A DNA stretch of 64,000 bases, from the NCBI RefSeq assembly GCF_000973545.1, contig NZ_CP010049.1, positions 682,001 to 746,000 on the forward strand, written 5' to 3'. The stretch comes from Blochmannia endosymbiont of Camponotus (Colobopsis) obliquus (GTDB lineage Bacteria; Pseudomonadota; Gammaproteobacteria; Enterobacterales; Enterobacteriaceae). Of this stretch, positions 11,420-22,624 are shown piece after piece. The position numbers and the translations under genes are program-made. Below the pieces are notes generated by a model that did no database searches, had not been told where the DNA came from, and saw nothing but the letters and a program-made list of their open reading frames with translations. Position 1 is the first letter of the stretch. Every line of letters starts with the position of its first letter.

Positions 11420-12136
11420 TTACACTCCAAAAAAAATAAACTTCAATTAAAATAAAATCTTTATAATAACAATAAAATCATTACCTCCCAAAACTATAAA
11501 TAAGTAATAAAACCGTACTTAAAATATATAACGACTTGTTAAAAATATTATATACGTTAAATTCTAATCAAGATTAAATATAAACATTAACTGATTTAAA
11601 ACTATTGATACATATTGAACTAATTTTAAAAGTATAACCAAATGAAAAATTAATAATAAAAACCGATACTCATAACACAACGAACCAATTTTCATTTTTC
11701 AAAATGAATCAAAACATAATCTTTCACAATTCATAATATTATGAAACAAATTCTGTTTAAAACTCAAAAAAAATTTTAAACTAACAGGCCAACCATGTAC
11801 TACCAACCAACCTGATATCTCCATCATGCATCCCGCCATAACGAACACAACTACACACAAAATAAAAATCATTTCGTTAATCAAATAGTTAAAATTCACA
11901 ACATATTATCATGCACTATGTTAAATATAAAATAAAATTAAAAAAATTTTCCCACTGTAATTAACTTAATAAACTTTTATAAAAAAACAAAAACATATTA
12001 AAATATACCGTTTACAAAAACATCACTAAACATTACACAACATAAATAAATTCAATTTATACTTTATAAATTAAAATAATAAACTATTAATCTATCAAAA
12101 AAAGAAATTAAGTATATAATGTATATTAAAGAACAA
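11420..12136. other. Gene-free stretch between aroB and rpe
   Basis: About 720 bases where E. coli has damX and dam. A 66-codon minus-strand frame at 11,699-11,899 is the only open stretch; it is rich in hydrophobic residues and does not resemble Dam or DamX, so I treat it as chance. Loss of dam would imply no GATC methylation unless another copy exists elsewhere. Confidence 0.55.
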
Positions 12137-13198
12137 TTAAATTAAAATCGATGACTTTAACACATCACTACTAACATTATCATAAATTACAGCCTTACCA
12201 ATTTCGATTGGCAGTACCAAACGTAACTGACCTAATCTATTTTTTTTATCACGTAACATACATAAATAATAATCTTCTGGTGACATTTCCATAGGGCCAT
12301 AGATCGGTAAGTTAGCTCGTACAAATAACATTTTTACTCGTTCAGCATCAGATGCATTAAACAACCCAACTCGAAGAGCAAATCTAATAGCCATCATAAT
12401 ACCCGCAGAAACTGCTTCACCATGTAACCAACCTTTATAACACAAAAACACTTCAATAGCATGAGCATATGTGTGACCAAGATTAAGTAACATGCGTGAA
12501 CTATTCTCACACTCATCCATTTCTACTATATTACCCTTTAGCTCACAACAACGCTTTATACAATACATTAAACATTCCGATTTTAACAAAAAAAGATCTT
12601 TCAAATGATCTTCTAACCAAACAAAAAAATCTCGATCAAACAAAATCGCATACTTAATAACTTCTGCTAACCCAGAACTAAATTCTCTTCGCGGCAATGT
12701 ATTTAAACAATTAAAATCCACAACTACAGAATTAGGTTGATGATATCTACCAATCATATTTTTACCCAACGCATGATTAACCGCAGTCTTACCTCCTATT
12801 GACGCATCTACTTGAGATAATAACGTAGTAGGTATCTGTATAAAACGTACGCCACGATGATAAATAGACGCAACAAAACCAGTTAAATCTCCAATAACAC
12901 CTCCACCTAATGCAATAAGAACTAAATCTCGATCATATTTTTTTTGCAACAAAAAAGATATCACGCGTTCCGCGACTGTCAATGTCTTATATTCTTCTCC
13001 ATCTGGCAACACTAACTTATCAACCACAACTCCACTCTTACTCAAACCTATATATACTGTTTCTAAATACAACAACGAAACAACATCATTGGTGATGATA
13101 ACACCAGTATCACCAGATTTTAATGAACTATAAAGCTTCATATTTGACAACAAACCGCTACCAATAAAAATTAAATAATCTCTATGGCCTAAAGTCAC
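12137..13198 (-). CDS. aroB: 3-dehydroquinate synthase
   Basis: Second step of the shikimate pathway: DAHP to 3-dehydroquinate, NAD- and metal-dependent. The family motifs GGGVIGDLTGF, QIPTTLLSQVDASIGGKTAVN, SGLAEVIKY, LLNLGHTYAHAIE and WLHGEAV are all present, including the zinc ligands Glu, His, His. The annotated start is a GTG at 13198 aligning with residue 7 of E. coli AroB; no ATG lies just upstream in frame. aroK lies 73 bases upstream, as in the enterobacterial aroKB operon. Confidence 0.96.
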   Translation of the reverse strand: MTLGHRDYLIFIGSGLLSNMKLYSSLKSGDTGVIITNDVVSLLYLETVYIGLSKSGVVVDKLVLPDGEEYKTLTVAERVISFLLQKKYDRDLVLIALGGGVIGDLTGFVASIYHRGVRFIQIPTTLLSQVDASIGGKTAVNHALGKNMIGRYHQPNSVVVDFNCLNTLPRREFSSGLAEVIKYAILFDRDFFVWLEDHLKDLFLLKSECLMYCIKRCCELKGNIVEMDECENSSRMLLNLGHTYAHAIEVFLCYKGWLHGEAVSAGIMMAIRFALRVGLFNASDAERVKMLFVRANLPIYGPMEMSPEDYYLCMLRDKKNRLGQLRLVLPIEIGKAVIYDNVSSDVLKSSILI

Positions 13199-13271
13199 TT
13201 TAACCGTATCTACTAAACTGTCTATAAATTCACCTTTGCCAAGTTTTAATTTAAAACATCCTAAATTATTT

Positions 13272-13790
13272 TTACTGTAACATATTAATAATTTTACTCA
13301 CAATCATTTTAGCACTTTGTTCATCCGTCTGAACTATAAAATCTGCAATTTCTTCATATAAAGGAACACGCTCAATAGCTAAAGTTTTTAATATATCCAT
13401 CGATGGACCTCCTTGAATCTGTAATAAAGGACGCTTTTTATCTCGTTGAGTACGAATCAATTGTTTTTCAATTGTAGTTGAAAGATAAACCACTATACCC
13501 CTAGAAGAAAGACGATTACGAGTATCACGTGATTTTACCGAACCACCTCCAGTAGCTAAAACAATACCTTGTTTATCTGTTAACTCATTAATAATTCTTT
13601 CTTCTCGACAACGAAAACCTTCCTCACCTTCCACATCAAATACCCAACCTATATCAGCTCCTGTACGCCGCTCAATTTCTTGATCAGAATCAAAAAATTC
13701 CATATTTAACTGTTGAGCTAATTGACGTCCTATCGTACTTTTTCCTGCACCCATAGGACCAATTAAAAAAATATTACGTTTTTCTACCAT
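13272..13790 (-). CDS. aroK: Shikimate kinase I
   Basis: Phosphorylates shikimate at O3. The 172 residues have Walker [10 protein letters not shown], the shikimate-binding DSDQEIERR and [17 protein letters not shown], and the lid KKRPLL. The sequence is closer to AroK than to AroL by neighbourhood (directly upstream of aroB). With aroB it supports aromatic amino acid supply to the host. Confidence 0.96.
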   Translation of the reverse strand: MVEKRNIFLIGPMGAGKSTIGRQLAQQLNMEFFDSDQEIERRTGADIGWVFDVEGEEGFRCREERIINELTDKQGIVLATGGGSVKSRDTRNRLSSRGIVVYLSTTIEKQLIRTQRDKKRPLLQIQGGPSMDILKTLAIERVPLYEEIADFIVQTDEQSAKMIVSKIINMLQ

Positions 13791-14845
13791 ATCTTTAATA
13801 CAAAACTATTTAGTTAACCATAATAACCAAAAATCAACAAACTACAAAAAATGATAACTTAACAAAACAAACAAATACAAACCTTAACAAACTTAAAATA
13901 TCCTGATTTTCTAAACTAACATGTTAATTTTTTATAAGACATATTTTCAAAATAATCTATACATATACACTTAAATTACTACTTAAAATTTATTATTAAT
14001 TAAATTATTAGTATTTAATAACACAAAATAAAAAATAAAAAAATTAATACCCTCTAATATAACGATCATCTATTTTTTAGAACAATATGGGAAATAAATT
14101 AACATCTACTTATCAATAAGTAAATAAGTTACTCTGAATAATGAATAAAATCTATACAATAAAAAATATATAGACAAATAAAATTTTTTAACCTACAAAA
14201 TTACTTAGTAACCTAGCTTAAAGGATATCAATTTTTATAATACACGAAATCTAAATTAAAACTTCATCGAATACAAAAACCAACAAAAACAAAAAAAACA
14301 ATATATTTACATTACAAAATATAAATTGAGTTATATCGTATGTTTAACAATAGTTATTCTATTCACAAACACAACATTGAATAAATAAACCCCGATAATA
14401 TCTTCTTCATCGCCTAAAATACAATACACCTCACATTCTATCTATGGCATTATATCATTTTACATATAAACTAAAAATTAAAATTATTCCTTAAATCAAA
14501 TAAAATATTTAAAAACATCATAAAAATGTATACGCAAAATATGCAACACTTAATTTATTACAAAAAATAAACGGTTTTATAATCAATGCATTACAGTTAA
14601 AAAAACCATTTAAATATTAATTTTGTACACCCATAAATAAAGTATTGCAAAATGATCATAAAAAATACAGAACAATTACTAATTAATAAATTCACCAAAA
14701 TATATAACTTTCCCTTACATTATATTTAGATTACTTACTTGAAAAAAATGTGAAACATAAAAATTAAACAGACAATAAATTTTCAGCACACAACATTTCT
14801 AGCCCTATCATATATATATACTATAAAAATAGAAATAATCTGTAC
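13791..14845. other. Gene-free stretch between nudE and aroK
   Basis: About 1.05 kb. E. coli has the hof genes and mrcA here. No open frame or recognisable remnant was found on either strand; the DNA is very A+T-rich with few G residues on the plus strand. Confidence 0.6.
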
Positions 14846-15413
14846 CTACTTATTAAACCAAACATATAAAAACAATAAAGCACTAATACTTCGCGCTTCA
14901 CAAAAATCTGGCTCATCTAATAAACTTAACATACGATTAATTGGCCAATATACTAATTGTAACAACTCTGGCTCATCTCCTTGTAACAATTTAGGATATA
15001 ATTCTTTCGCTAATACAATATTAGTTGCACTAAAAAGATAAGATGGAGCTATAACCACGCGATTAAGTAAAATAAAAGCACGAGCACCAAAACCCACCTC
15101 CTCCATAAGTTCACGATTAGCAGCGTCTAAAATATTTTCTCCAATATTAATCAATCCCTTAGGGAAATCCTAATTCATAATTCTCAATACCAACGCCATA
15201 TTCACGAATCAACAACAACTGATTGTCAATTATAGGTATGACCATGACCGTTTCACACTTCGAAAAACATAACCTCTCATATTTCCGTTTATTACCATTA
15301 CTAAATTCTAATTCTACAGATTCAATAGTAAATAAACGAGATTTAGACACTATTTCTATTTTATGTATTAAAGGTTTTTGTAGTAAAATATCATTCACTA
15401 ATATATCATCCAT
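14846..15413 (-). pseudogene. nudE: ADP compounds hydrolase NudE, broken by a +1 frameshift at CCC-TAA
   Basis: Nudix hydrolase of ADP-ribose, NADH and ApnA in E. coli. The first part (15,413-15,159) reads LQKPLIHKIEIVSKSRLF to ENYELGFP and stops; the second part continues in the next frame as KGLINIGENILDAANREL and so on to the normal C-terminus. The complete Nudix box, G-x5-E-x7-REL-x-EEVGF, is formed only when the two parts are joined. The break is a single extra C in TTT CCC TAA G (stop at 15,159-15,161). A tRNA-Pro slipping one base forward from CCC to CCU would restore the frame exactly. It may be a recent pseudogene or a gene rescued by frameshifting. Confidence 0.8.
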
Positions 15414-16008
15414 ATCAAAATAACAAAGAAATAAAATATAAATTACCGCTCATTACCTACAATATTCTAACAAACAACCATATAGAAACACAAAACAATA
15501 AAATTTGCATAATTTATAATATAATGTTACATAAAAGCAAAAAAATAAAAAATACACTAACAGTAAAAATAACCAAAAACTAAAAAATTATTAATTTGGC
15601 AACAAATAAATATAAAAGACACAAATTTTATAATTAAAACTGCATCTTAACATAAAAATAATCAAACGTAGTAATAACAAATCTAGTATTAATTATCATA
15701 TCATAAACCAATCATTTTTTATCAATCACCTCCTAATATACCCATACCCATGCATTATAAAATGTTAATTTAATTGAAAAATAGCACAAAAAATAAATAA
15801 CCCATGTGAAATTTATAAAAATAAATTCTCAATAGAAGCATACACAAAAACAAAAAATACAACAAACCTGTTGACTACTAATTATAATTAATAGATAATG
15901 CACGAACATTATGGGAAAATCTATAAAATAACAATATATTTTTTAAGTGTTTAGTTTGTTTTATCCAAAATTGAACATGCTTTCTGTATACACTACACTA
16001 AACGAATT
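15414..16008. other. Intergenic stretch between nudE and nfuA
   Basis: About 600 bases without a gene, where E. coli has bioH, gntX and others. It contains the likely nfuA promoter at 15,871-15,899 and, on the minus strand at 15,726-15,735, an orphan TAGGAGGTGA that is a near-perfect Shine-Dalgarno but precedes only very short frames. Confidence 0.6.
15871..15899 (+). promoter_or_regulatory. Sigma-70-type promoter for nfuA
   Basis: TTGACT, then a 17-base spacer, then GATAAT: five of six consensus bases in each box and ideal spacing. It lies about 110 bases upstream of the nfuA ATG with no intervening frame. Confidence 0.55.
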
Positions 16009-16590
16009 ATGATTAATATTACTGATGCCGCTCAAAAACACTTCATTAAGCTATTATCCAAACAACAACCTAACACACAAATCCGCATATTTGTCTCTTA
16101 TCCAGAAACATACAAATCTGAATGTGAAATATCTTATTGCTTTCCTGAAAATATTCAAACATCTGATACTAAACTCGATTTCAAATATTTTTCCGTATAT
16201 ATAGACGAAACAAGTCTACCTTATTTGAAAGATGCTGAAATAAATTTAATTACCAAACAAACCGAATCTCAATTAACACTTAAAGCCCCAAACATTAATA
16301 AAAAAATTCAACAACCTGATCATAATGCACCACTTAGCGATAGAATTAAATACATTTTACAATATAAAATAAATCCAATTCTTGCAAGTCACGGAGGATA
16401 TGTAACGCTTGTAAATATAACGCAAGACATGTCTGCTATTATTCAATTCCATGGCGGTTGTAATGGCTGTTCAATGGTAGATTATACTTTAAAAGAAAAC
16501 ATTGAAAAAAAGCTTTTAAAGCATTTTCCTGAATTAAAAAAAATTTACGACCTTACCGACCATCAACACGGTATACATTCTTTCTATTAA
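16009..16590 (+). CDS. nfuA: Fe-S cluster carrier NfuA
   Basis: Carries and delivers [4Fe-4S] clusters to apo-enzymes. The 193 residues have the degenerate A-type N-terminal domain (MINITDAAQKHFIKLL) and the C-terminal Nfu domain with the cluster-binding CxxC in FHGGCNGCSMVDYTLKENIE. The likely clients in this window are few; IlvD is an Fe-S enzyme. It is one of the minority plus-strand genes and is convergent with asd. Confidence 0.96.
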   Translation: MINITDAAQKHFIKLLSKQQPNTQIRIFVSYPETYKSECEISYCFPENIQTSDTKLDFKYFSVYIDETSLPYLKDAEINLITKQTESQLTLKAPNINKKIQQPDHNAPLSDRIKYILQYKINPILASHGGYVTLVNITQDMSAIIQFHGGCNGCSMVDYTLKENIEKKLLKHFPELKKIYDLTDHQHGIHSFY

Positions 16591-16655
16591 AAAAACTATT
16601 AAAAGATTTAATTAAAAATAATAAAACACCAAAAATAATGCTTATATATTCCAAT

Positions 16656-16680
16656 TATATAAATTCATACAATTTATATA
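16656..16680. terminator. Hairpin between convergent nfuA and asd
   Basis: A perfect 10-bp stem tatataaatt / aatttatata with the 5-base loop catac. It sits 66 bases after the nfuA stop and 73 bases beyond the asd stop. It lacks a G+C-rich stem and a clean T tract, so it may be only a weak bidirectional terminator or mRNA 3' end stabiliser. Confidence 0.35.
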
Positions 16681-16752
16681 TTCATACAAATTTTTAATAA
16701 ATAACATGAAAATTTACAAATAAAAAAATTAACAAACAAAATCAACTAACTA

Positions 16753-17865
16753 TTAAATCAATTGACACAACACCCTACGCAACGGTTCCGCCGCACCCCA
16801 TAATAATTGATCACCAACCGTAAAAACAGAAAGATACTTCGAACCTATACTTAACTTACGTACTCTTCCTACTGGAATTGTTAACGTACCAGCAACAGCT
16901 ACGGGCGTCAATTGATGTATAGAACTATAATAATCATTAGGCACTAAAACAACCCACTCATTATGTCTCGAAATTAATAATTCTATCTCATTTAATGAAA
17001 CATCCTTTTTTAATTTCAAAGTACACGATTGACTATGACAACGTAATGAACCCACCCGTACACATATTCCATCTATTGGAATAATATTTTTATTGTTGTT
17101 ATTAAGTATTTTATTAGTTTCAGCCTGACCCTTCCACTCTTCTCTACTTTGACCATTTTTTAATCGCTTATCAATCCAAGGTATTAAATTGCCAACTAAA
17201 GGTACACCTAAATTATCTACCGTCAAAACATCTTTACTATTCAATAACTTAGTTACTTCTCGTTCAATATCTAAAATACTCATACTTGAATCTAATAAAT
17301 GACCACTTATTAAAGTATATAACTGACCCATCTGTATCAATAATTCATGCATACATTGTGCACCTGCGCCTGAAACAGCTTGATAAGTAGACACTGATAT
17401 CCACTCTACTAAATTAGAAGCAAACAAACCACCTAAAGCCATTAACATTAAACTTACAGTACAATTACCACCAACAAAAGCCTTCACACCCTTATTTATA
17501 CCCTCTTCTATCATATATTGATTAATTGGATCAAGAACAATAATAACATCACGTTGCATCCTTAATACAGATGAACTATCTATCCAATAACCACTCCATC
17601 CAATCTTTTTCAACTTTGGATACATAACCCTTGTGTAACTACTCCCTTGACAAGTTACAATAATATCTAAAACACTAAATTTCTCCGTATCCCAAGCATC
17701 CTGTATAATACTAGAAACACCGTTAACAATTGGAGCATCTTTACCACATTGAGAAGTAGAAAAAAACATAGGACAAATATTATCAAAATTACGTTCTTCA
17801 AACATACGTTGCATTAAAACAGAACCTACCATTCCTCTCCAACCTACAAAACCAACATTTTTCAT
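16753..17865 (-). CDS. asd: Aspartate-semialdehyde dehydrogenase
   Basis: Reduces aspartyl phosphate to aspartate semialdehyde, the branch point to lysine/DAP, threonine and methionine. The 370 residues begin [18 protein letters not shown] (NADP-binding) and carry the nucleophilic cysteine in [10 protein letters not shown], with SGAGAQ and the late active-site His region [10 protein letters not shown]. It works with dapF (25 kb) and metB (44 kb). Length is near that of E. coli Asd (367). Confidence 0.97.
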   Translation of the reverse strand: MKNVGFVGWRGMVGSVLMQRMFEERNFDNICPMFFSTSQCGKDAPIVNGVSSIIQDAWDTEKFSVLDIIVTCQGSSYTRVMYPKLKKIGWSGYWIDSSSVLRMQRDVIIVLDPINQYMIEEGINKGVKAFVGGNCTVSLMLMALGGLFASNLVEWISVSTYQAVSGAGAQCMHELLIQMGQLYTLISGHLLDSSMSILDIEREVTKLLNSKDVLTVDNLGVPLVGNLIPWIDKRLKNGQSREEWKGQAETNKILNNNNKNIIPIDGICVRVGSLRCHSQSCTLKLKKDVSLNEIELLISRHNEWVVLVPNDYYSSIHQLTPVAVAGTLTIPVGRVRKLSIGSKYLSVFTVGDQLLWGAAEPLRRVLCQLI

Positions 17866-18077
17866 ATATTTTCCTTCATTATATTTAACAGTTTTCGTAC
17901 ATTAAATAACTATTTATATTCCATAAATATACTTTTGTTTACAAATTTACTATATATTACAAAAATAATATGAAACAATAAATTTAAAATACTAACCAGT
18001 TATATTTTATGAAATGATTTACAAAATAATTTAAACACAATATTTATTAAAATAAAAATTAAAGGGATAAAACAATA

Positions 18078-18671
18078 ATGAACGAAATGATATCAGCCAC
18101 AATTTTGCTATTTTTAATTATGGATCCTATTGGAAATTTACCAATTTTTATGTCAATTTTAAAACATTTAGAACCAAAAAGACGACAAATAATTGTAATT
18201 AGAGAAATGCTAATAGCTTTATTATTAATGTTAATTTTTCTATTTGTTGGAGAACATATTTTACTATTTCTCAATTTACACACAGAAACAGTCTCTATTG
18301 CAGGTGGCATTATTTTATTTCTCATTGCTATAAAAATGATTTTTCCTACACAAGAAAATAACAATACAGGATTACCATCAGAAGAAGAACCATTTTTAGT
18401 ACCATTAGCAATTCCTCTAGTTGCTGGTCCATCAATTTTAGCTACTTTATTACTACTATCACATCAATATCCCCATAAAATAAATTTACTCATTGTAGCA
18501 TTACTAATTGCATGGGGATTATCTATATTAATTTTAATGCTATCTAATGTCTTCTCTCAATTATTAGGTAACAAAGGCATTAATGCATTAGAACGTCTAA
18601 TGGGATTATTATTAGTAATGATCTCCACTCAAATGCTATTAGACGGCATAAAAGATTATCTTAACACATAA
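18078..18671 (+). CDS. yhgN: MarC-family inner membrane protein YhgN
   Basis: UPF0056/MarC family integral membrane protein of unknown transport role; in E. coli it lies next to asd, as here. The 197 residues carry about six hydrophobic segments and the family signatures LFLIMDPIGNLPIF near the N-terminus and PLAIPLVAGPS in the middle. It is divergent from asd by 212 bases. Its survival in a genome that has lost most membrane proteins of unknown function is notable. Confidence 0.92.
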   Translation: MNEMISATILLFLIMDPIGNLPIFMSILKHLEPKRRQIIVIREMLIALLLMLIFLFVGEHILLFLNLHTETVSIAGGIILFLIAIKMIFPTQENNNTGLPSEEEPFLVPLAIPLVAGPSILATLLLLSHQYPHKINLLIVALLIAWGLSILILMLSNVFSQLLGNKGINALERLMGLLLVMISTQMLLDGIKDYLNT

Positions 18672-18739
18672 AAAAATAACAAAAAATTACAAACTTTAAT
18701 CTAAAATTACACTATTAAATAATATGAACCTTTATCGTA

Positions 18740-19558
18740 TTATTCTATACATTCATTCATTAAATACATTGTTTTCAAATAATTAGAAACAGCATCTTCC
18801 TCATTACTACCAATCACCTCTAAAAATGGAAGACTATCTTTCAATCGTTGTTGGGCATTACGCATAATACAACCCTTTCCAGACATCTCAAGCATTTCAC
18901 GATCGTTCATTCCATCTCCAAAAGAAATACAATGTCGTAATTCATAACCTAATAAATTAGCTACTTCTCCTAAAGCATATCCTTTTGATACTCCTCCAGC
19001 CATAACTTCCAAACATACAGGCAAAGAAAAACTTACATTTATCAAACCTCCCCAACGTTTATTTAAATATTGCTCTAAATTTAATAAATATTGATAATTA
19101 TCACTAGTAAAATATACTTTACAAACACCTTTTGCAGATAACATTCCCTGTTGATAAAATTGAGCATTTAAAACAAATTTACCATTAAAAAAATCCCCTT
19201 GATTAAATACATTACGATTTATAAACCACTCATCATTACGAAAGATATTGGTAGTAATTTTTGGATCTCGATACACTATATCAAATAATTCTAAAGCTAT
19301 ATTTTCATTTAAATCATGAGCACAAATCAAACTCCCGTTCATATCATACACTCTAGCTCCATTAGAAGTAATCATATAAGCATGAATATCTAAATCATCA
19401 CATATTTGAACCACATTAATATAATGACGTCCAGTAGCAAAAATAAAATGTATTCCACGATTAATAAGTGACCGTAATATTTGTTTAGTAAAAACACTAA
19501 CTTGATGATTTGAGGATAACAAAGTACCGTCCAAATCTGAAGCTACAATACAAAACAT
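18740..19558 (-). CDS. yigL: HAD-superfamily (Cof-type) phosphatase YigL
   Basis: HAD phosphatase; E. coli YigL dephosphorylates pyridoxal 5'-phosphate and sugar phosphates. The four HAD motifs are visible: VASDLDGTLLSS (I), TSNGARVYD (II region), the Lys in GGVSKGYAL (III) and FGDGMNDREML (IV). The 272-residue sequence follows YigL throughout (FATGRHYINVVQICDDL, VTSNGAR, SFSLPVCLEVMAGG). The position before corA agrees with the enterobacterial order once pldA/rarD-type genes are removed. Confidence 0.92.
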   Translation of the reverse strand: MFCIVASDLDGTLLSSNHQVSVFTKQILRSLINRGIHFIFATGRHYINVVQICDDLDIHAYMITSNGARVYDMNGSLICAHDLNENIALELFDIVYRDPKITTNIFRNDEWFINRNVFNQGDFFNGKFVLNAQFYQQGMLSAKGVCKVYFTSDNYQYLLNLEQYLNKRWGGLINVSFSLPVCLEVMAGGVSKGYALGEVANLLGYELRHCISFGDGMNDREMLEMSGKGCIMRNAQQRLKDSLPFLEVIGSNEEDAVSNYLKTMYLMNECIE

Positions 19559-20248
19559 TAAATAATCAAACCTCTAAATTTTCAAACAATTATTTAATCC
19601 ATGCAAAATCAATTTAAACTAACTATTAATATTCAATATATTATCAATACAAACTTAAACTTAAAAAATAAAAAATTTTATACAACCGCTAAAATTATAA
19701 TATAGAAATACCACGTAAACAAAATAAAACATAATAAAACATTACAACACCAACCACTGCAAAAATATATTATATAATTTTACAACACCTGAATATAATT
19801 TCACTTACAAAATAATACTGTTACGTACAAAATATTAAATACTAAATAATTATAAAACTGTAACATATCTATCATTTAATAACTAAATTCAAAATTTTAC
19901 TTACATATCATATAAAATAATGTATCTATTATATAATTATCAAAATAAACAATACAAAATTGTATTAATATATATATAATCCTTTACTAATTCTTAAACA
20001 ATAATCATCAAAAAAAAATATATTTATCAAAATTACAACATTAACAATACAAACCATCTGATATTCAATTATTTAATTACACACTACTAATCACATTCAA
20101 AACAAAACACTATTTATAATAGTAATCGTGTCAATTAAAAAATTAATAGAAAATAAAACACTTATTTAAAATTTAAACTGAAAATAAAATTAAATAAATT
20201 ACACACTTATAATAATTCAATAATGTATCAATTAAATACTGAGTAAAT
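19559..20248. other. Gene-free stretch between yigL and corA
   Basis: About 690 bases replacing the E. coli pldB-rhtB-rhtC-recQ-pldA-rarD block. Nothing recognisable remains on either strand. Confidence 0.6.
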
Positions 20249-21199
20249 CTACAACCAATTTTTATGCTTAAAATAAAGATAAGGAAACAAACCTGTCAAA
20301 ACCATTAAAATAATAGCTCCCGGATAACCAAAAACCCATTTTAATTCAGGCATAAACTCAAAATTCATCCCATAACTAGAAGCTACTAATGTTGGTGGCA
20401 AAAAAACTACAGAAAAAATCCTTATAATTCGATTTTGTTCAATATTAATAAAACCCATTGTCGCTTGTATTAAAAAATTAATTTTTTGCAACAATACTTC
20501 ATTATAAGGCAACAAAAAATCTACATCCCTCAATATCTCACTGGCTTTATCTACCTGAGAAATAGATATTTTTGTTTTACGTACTAAAAAATTAATTGCC
20601 CGTTGAGTATCCAACAAACACCACCGCAATTTCCAACCTATTTTTTCTAAATGAGCTAATCTAGAAAAAATAGTATCATATTCTTTGACTTGTTGCCCAT
20701 TCATAATCAACATACCTAATTTTTCTAAATCACTATAAATACATTCTATACTGTTTGCTAAATGATCTAATTTCACTTCAAATAAATCTAATAATATTCC
20801 ATAAGCATTACCATCTGTTACAACTCCCACACTGTTTATATACATTTGATAAACATGAAAAATAGGAACATCCCGTTTGCGTAAAGTAAATAATTTACCA
20901 TTATAAATAACAAATACTACAAATACACTATCAGCGAGACAATTAACATCATTACACAAAAAGAAAGAACAAATATAAAACATATTATCATCTTTAAAAA
21001 ATTTATTATTACTAATAATCGTTTCTAATTTAAACAAATTAACCAAATTATTACCTAATTCTTTTCTTATTAAACAATATTCCTCTTCATTAGGTTCAAC
21101 CACATCTATCCAAACAGCTCTATTTAAAGCCGAAGGCTCGCCTACTACATCAATAACGCGAGTAAGTTGATTATTTTTTAACTTAAATACATTAAGCAT
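20249..21199 (-). CDS. corA: Magnesium/cobalt transport protein CorA
   Basis: Pentameric inner-membrane Mg2+ channel. The 316 residues begin MLNVFKLKNNQLTR and end with two membrane helices separated by the selectivity motif GMN (SSYGMNFEFMPELKW), then the basic tail YFKHKNWL. The ATG at 21199 aligns with the E. coli start; a longer frame to 21,292 adds 31 hydrophobic residues with no counterpart. Compared with the E. coli sequence as I recall it, TM1 lacks one SVV triplet (IFSVVFLPPT). Confidence 0.95.
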   Translation of the reverse strand: MLNVFKLKNNQLTRVIDVVGEPSALNRAVWIDVVEPNEEEYCLIRKELGNNLVNLFKLETIISNNKFFKDDNMFYICSFFLCNDVNCLADSVFVVFVIYNGKLFTLRKRDVPIFHVYQMYINSVGVVTDGNAYGILLDLFEVKLDHLANSIECIYSDLEKLGMLIMNGQQVKEYDTIFSRLAHLEKIGWKLRWCLLDTQRAINFLVRKTKISISQVDKASEILRDVDFLLPYNEVLLQKINFLIQATMGFINIEQNRIIRIFSVVFLPPTLVASSYGMNFEFMPELKWVFGYPGAIILMVLTGLFPYLYFKHKNWL

Positions 21200-22624
21200 A
21201 ACCACTGCTTCCCTAGCGATAATAACCAAGAAACACATTAGATAACTACAATCAAAAATGAAAATATCAAAATACAAAACTCGAACCAACACAAATACAA
21301 GTTATATATATAATATATCTAACACATCCATTCATAATAAATAAAATAATCAATACAATACTATATTCTCTAAATGATTAAATCTATCTAAATTATTAAA
21401 TACTTAAACAATACTAATACTTATAAAATAAATTCCTTTAAAATAAAATATATATATTTATGTCATAACCATAACAATACTCATTATAAATAAACTAAAA
21501 TACAATATTTCAGTATAATAAAATTATTATGATACTTACATGTATCATTATTATAAACCATCACCAAAACCCTATTTTTACTAATTTATAAATAAAATTT
21601 CAACTAAATATTATCATACAAGTCCATGATAACCAACTATCACATACTTTAATACCCATAATACTAATAAATTTAAAATAAAAATTTTAATATTTTAAAA
21701 CAAAGTTAATACAATATTTATAACTGATATCATCTTAAAAAATTTTTATAATTTAACAACAAAAAATCAAAAACCAACAGATTCAATACATTTTTTTAAC
21801 AACTCATAAACAAAACGTGATACTGTACATACAATATCCTAACCATACACACATAAACAACGTTTACATAACTAATTATTAATGTATATACATAATACAA
21901 ACAATACCAATATAAGCTAAGCTGCTTTCTTATTCTATCTTTTATTATTTCTAATAAAGACACGTTATCAGAAAAATACCTTGCTCTATTCCAACAATAA
22001 ATACTTGTAAGAATTTCCAATCCTTTAAAACACACAAAATTATCAAATTAACAGCAACACTTTCACTAGAAGAATAAGTGAATACTTAACATCCCCAATT
22101 ACTATAATTCTCTAACAAATAATGTAATACAAAAATCTGTAAAAGTTCAATACCATTCATGTCTTTATTAAAACACATCTTACATTGCTAATTAAACATC
22201 AACATTTCATTAAGATATTTAATTTTGCAAATTATTACCTTTTGCGTCTGATAATAACAACCATAAACCAGTACGTCTAAGAACAAAATCTTCTTTTAAT
22301 TAAAAAAGACAATTGTTTAATTATCTTCAAATAAATTATCAATCATTTTTATAAAATCCCATAATAAGACAATAACTTTATTTTTTTAATAACCTATATC
22401 TTAATAAAAATTTAATACTTTGCCATAATGTCAACTAACTAGAATTAGCTATATTATAAATAAATTTAAAATAAATTTTCCTATACCTCTAGAGAATACA
22501 TTAACAATTCTTACATAAATAACATTATTATGTTTATTAATAATCAAACAAAAACATACTAATATATTTTTAATGTTTTGATGATCACAACACCTAAATC
22601 CATCATATATATCTATATAATATT
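21200..22624. other. Decayed DNA downstream of the recognisable uvrD remnant
   Basis: By length the 3' part of uvrD should reach about 21.6 kb. I could not read it: many stops, and no helicase motifs V or VI. A 79-codon minus-strand frame at 21,796-22,035 does not align convincingly with UvrD. Confidence 0.5.

Noticed and set aside
11699-11899. 66-codon minus-strand frame between rpe and aroB
   Set aside because: Checked against Dam and DamX, which belong here; no resemblance. Hydrophobic composition typical of chance frames in A+T-rich DNA.
15720-15740. CACCTCCT on the plus strand as a 16S rRNA 3' end
   Set aside because: The flanking sequence does not match the conserved 16S helix 45 region; better read as a Shine-Dalgarno on the minus strand.
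18059-18364. 101-codon minus-strand frame
   Set aside because: Antisense to yhgN.
21796-22035. 79-codon minus-strand frame in the uvrD region
   Set aside because: Could be eroded UvrD by position, but no stretch aligns convincingly; not called as a gene.
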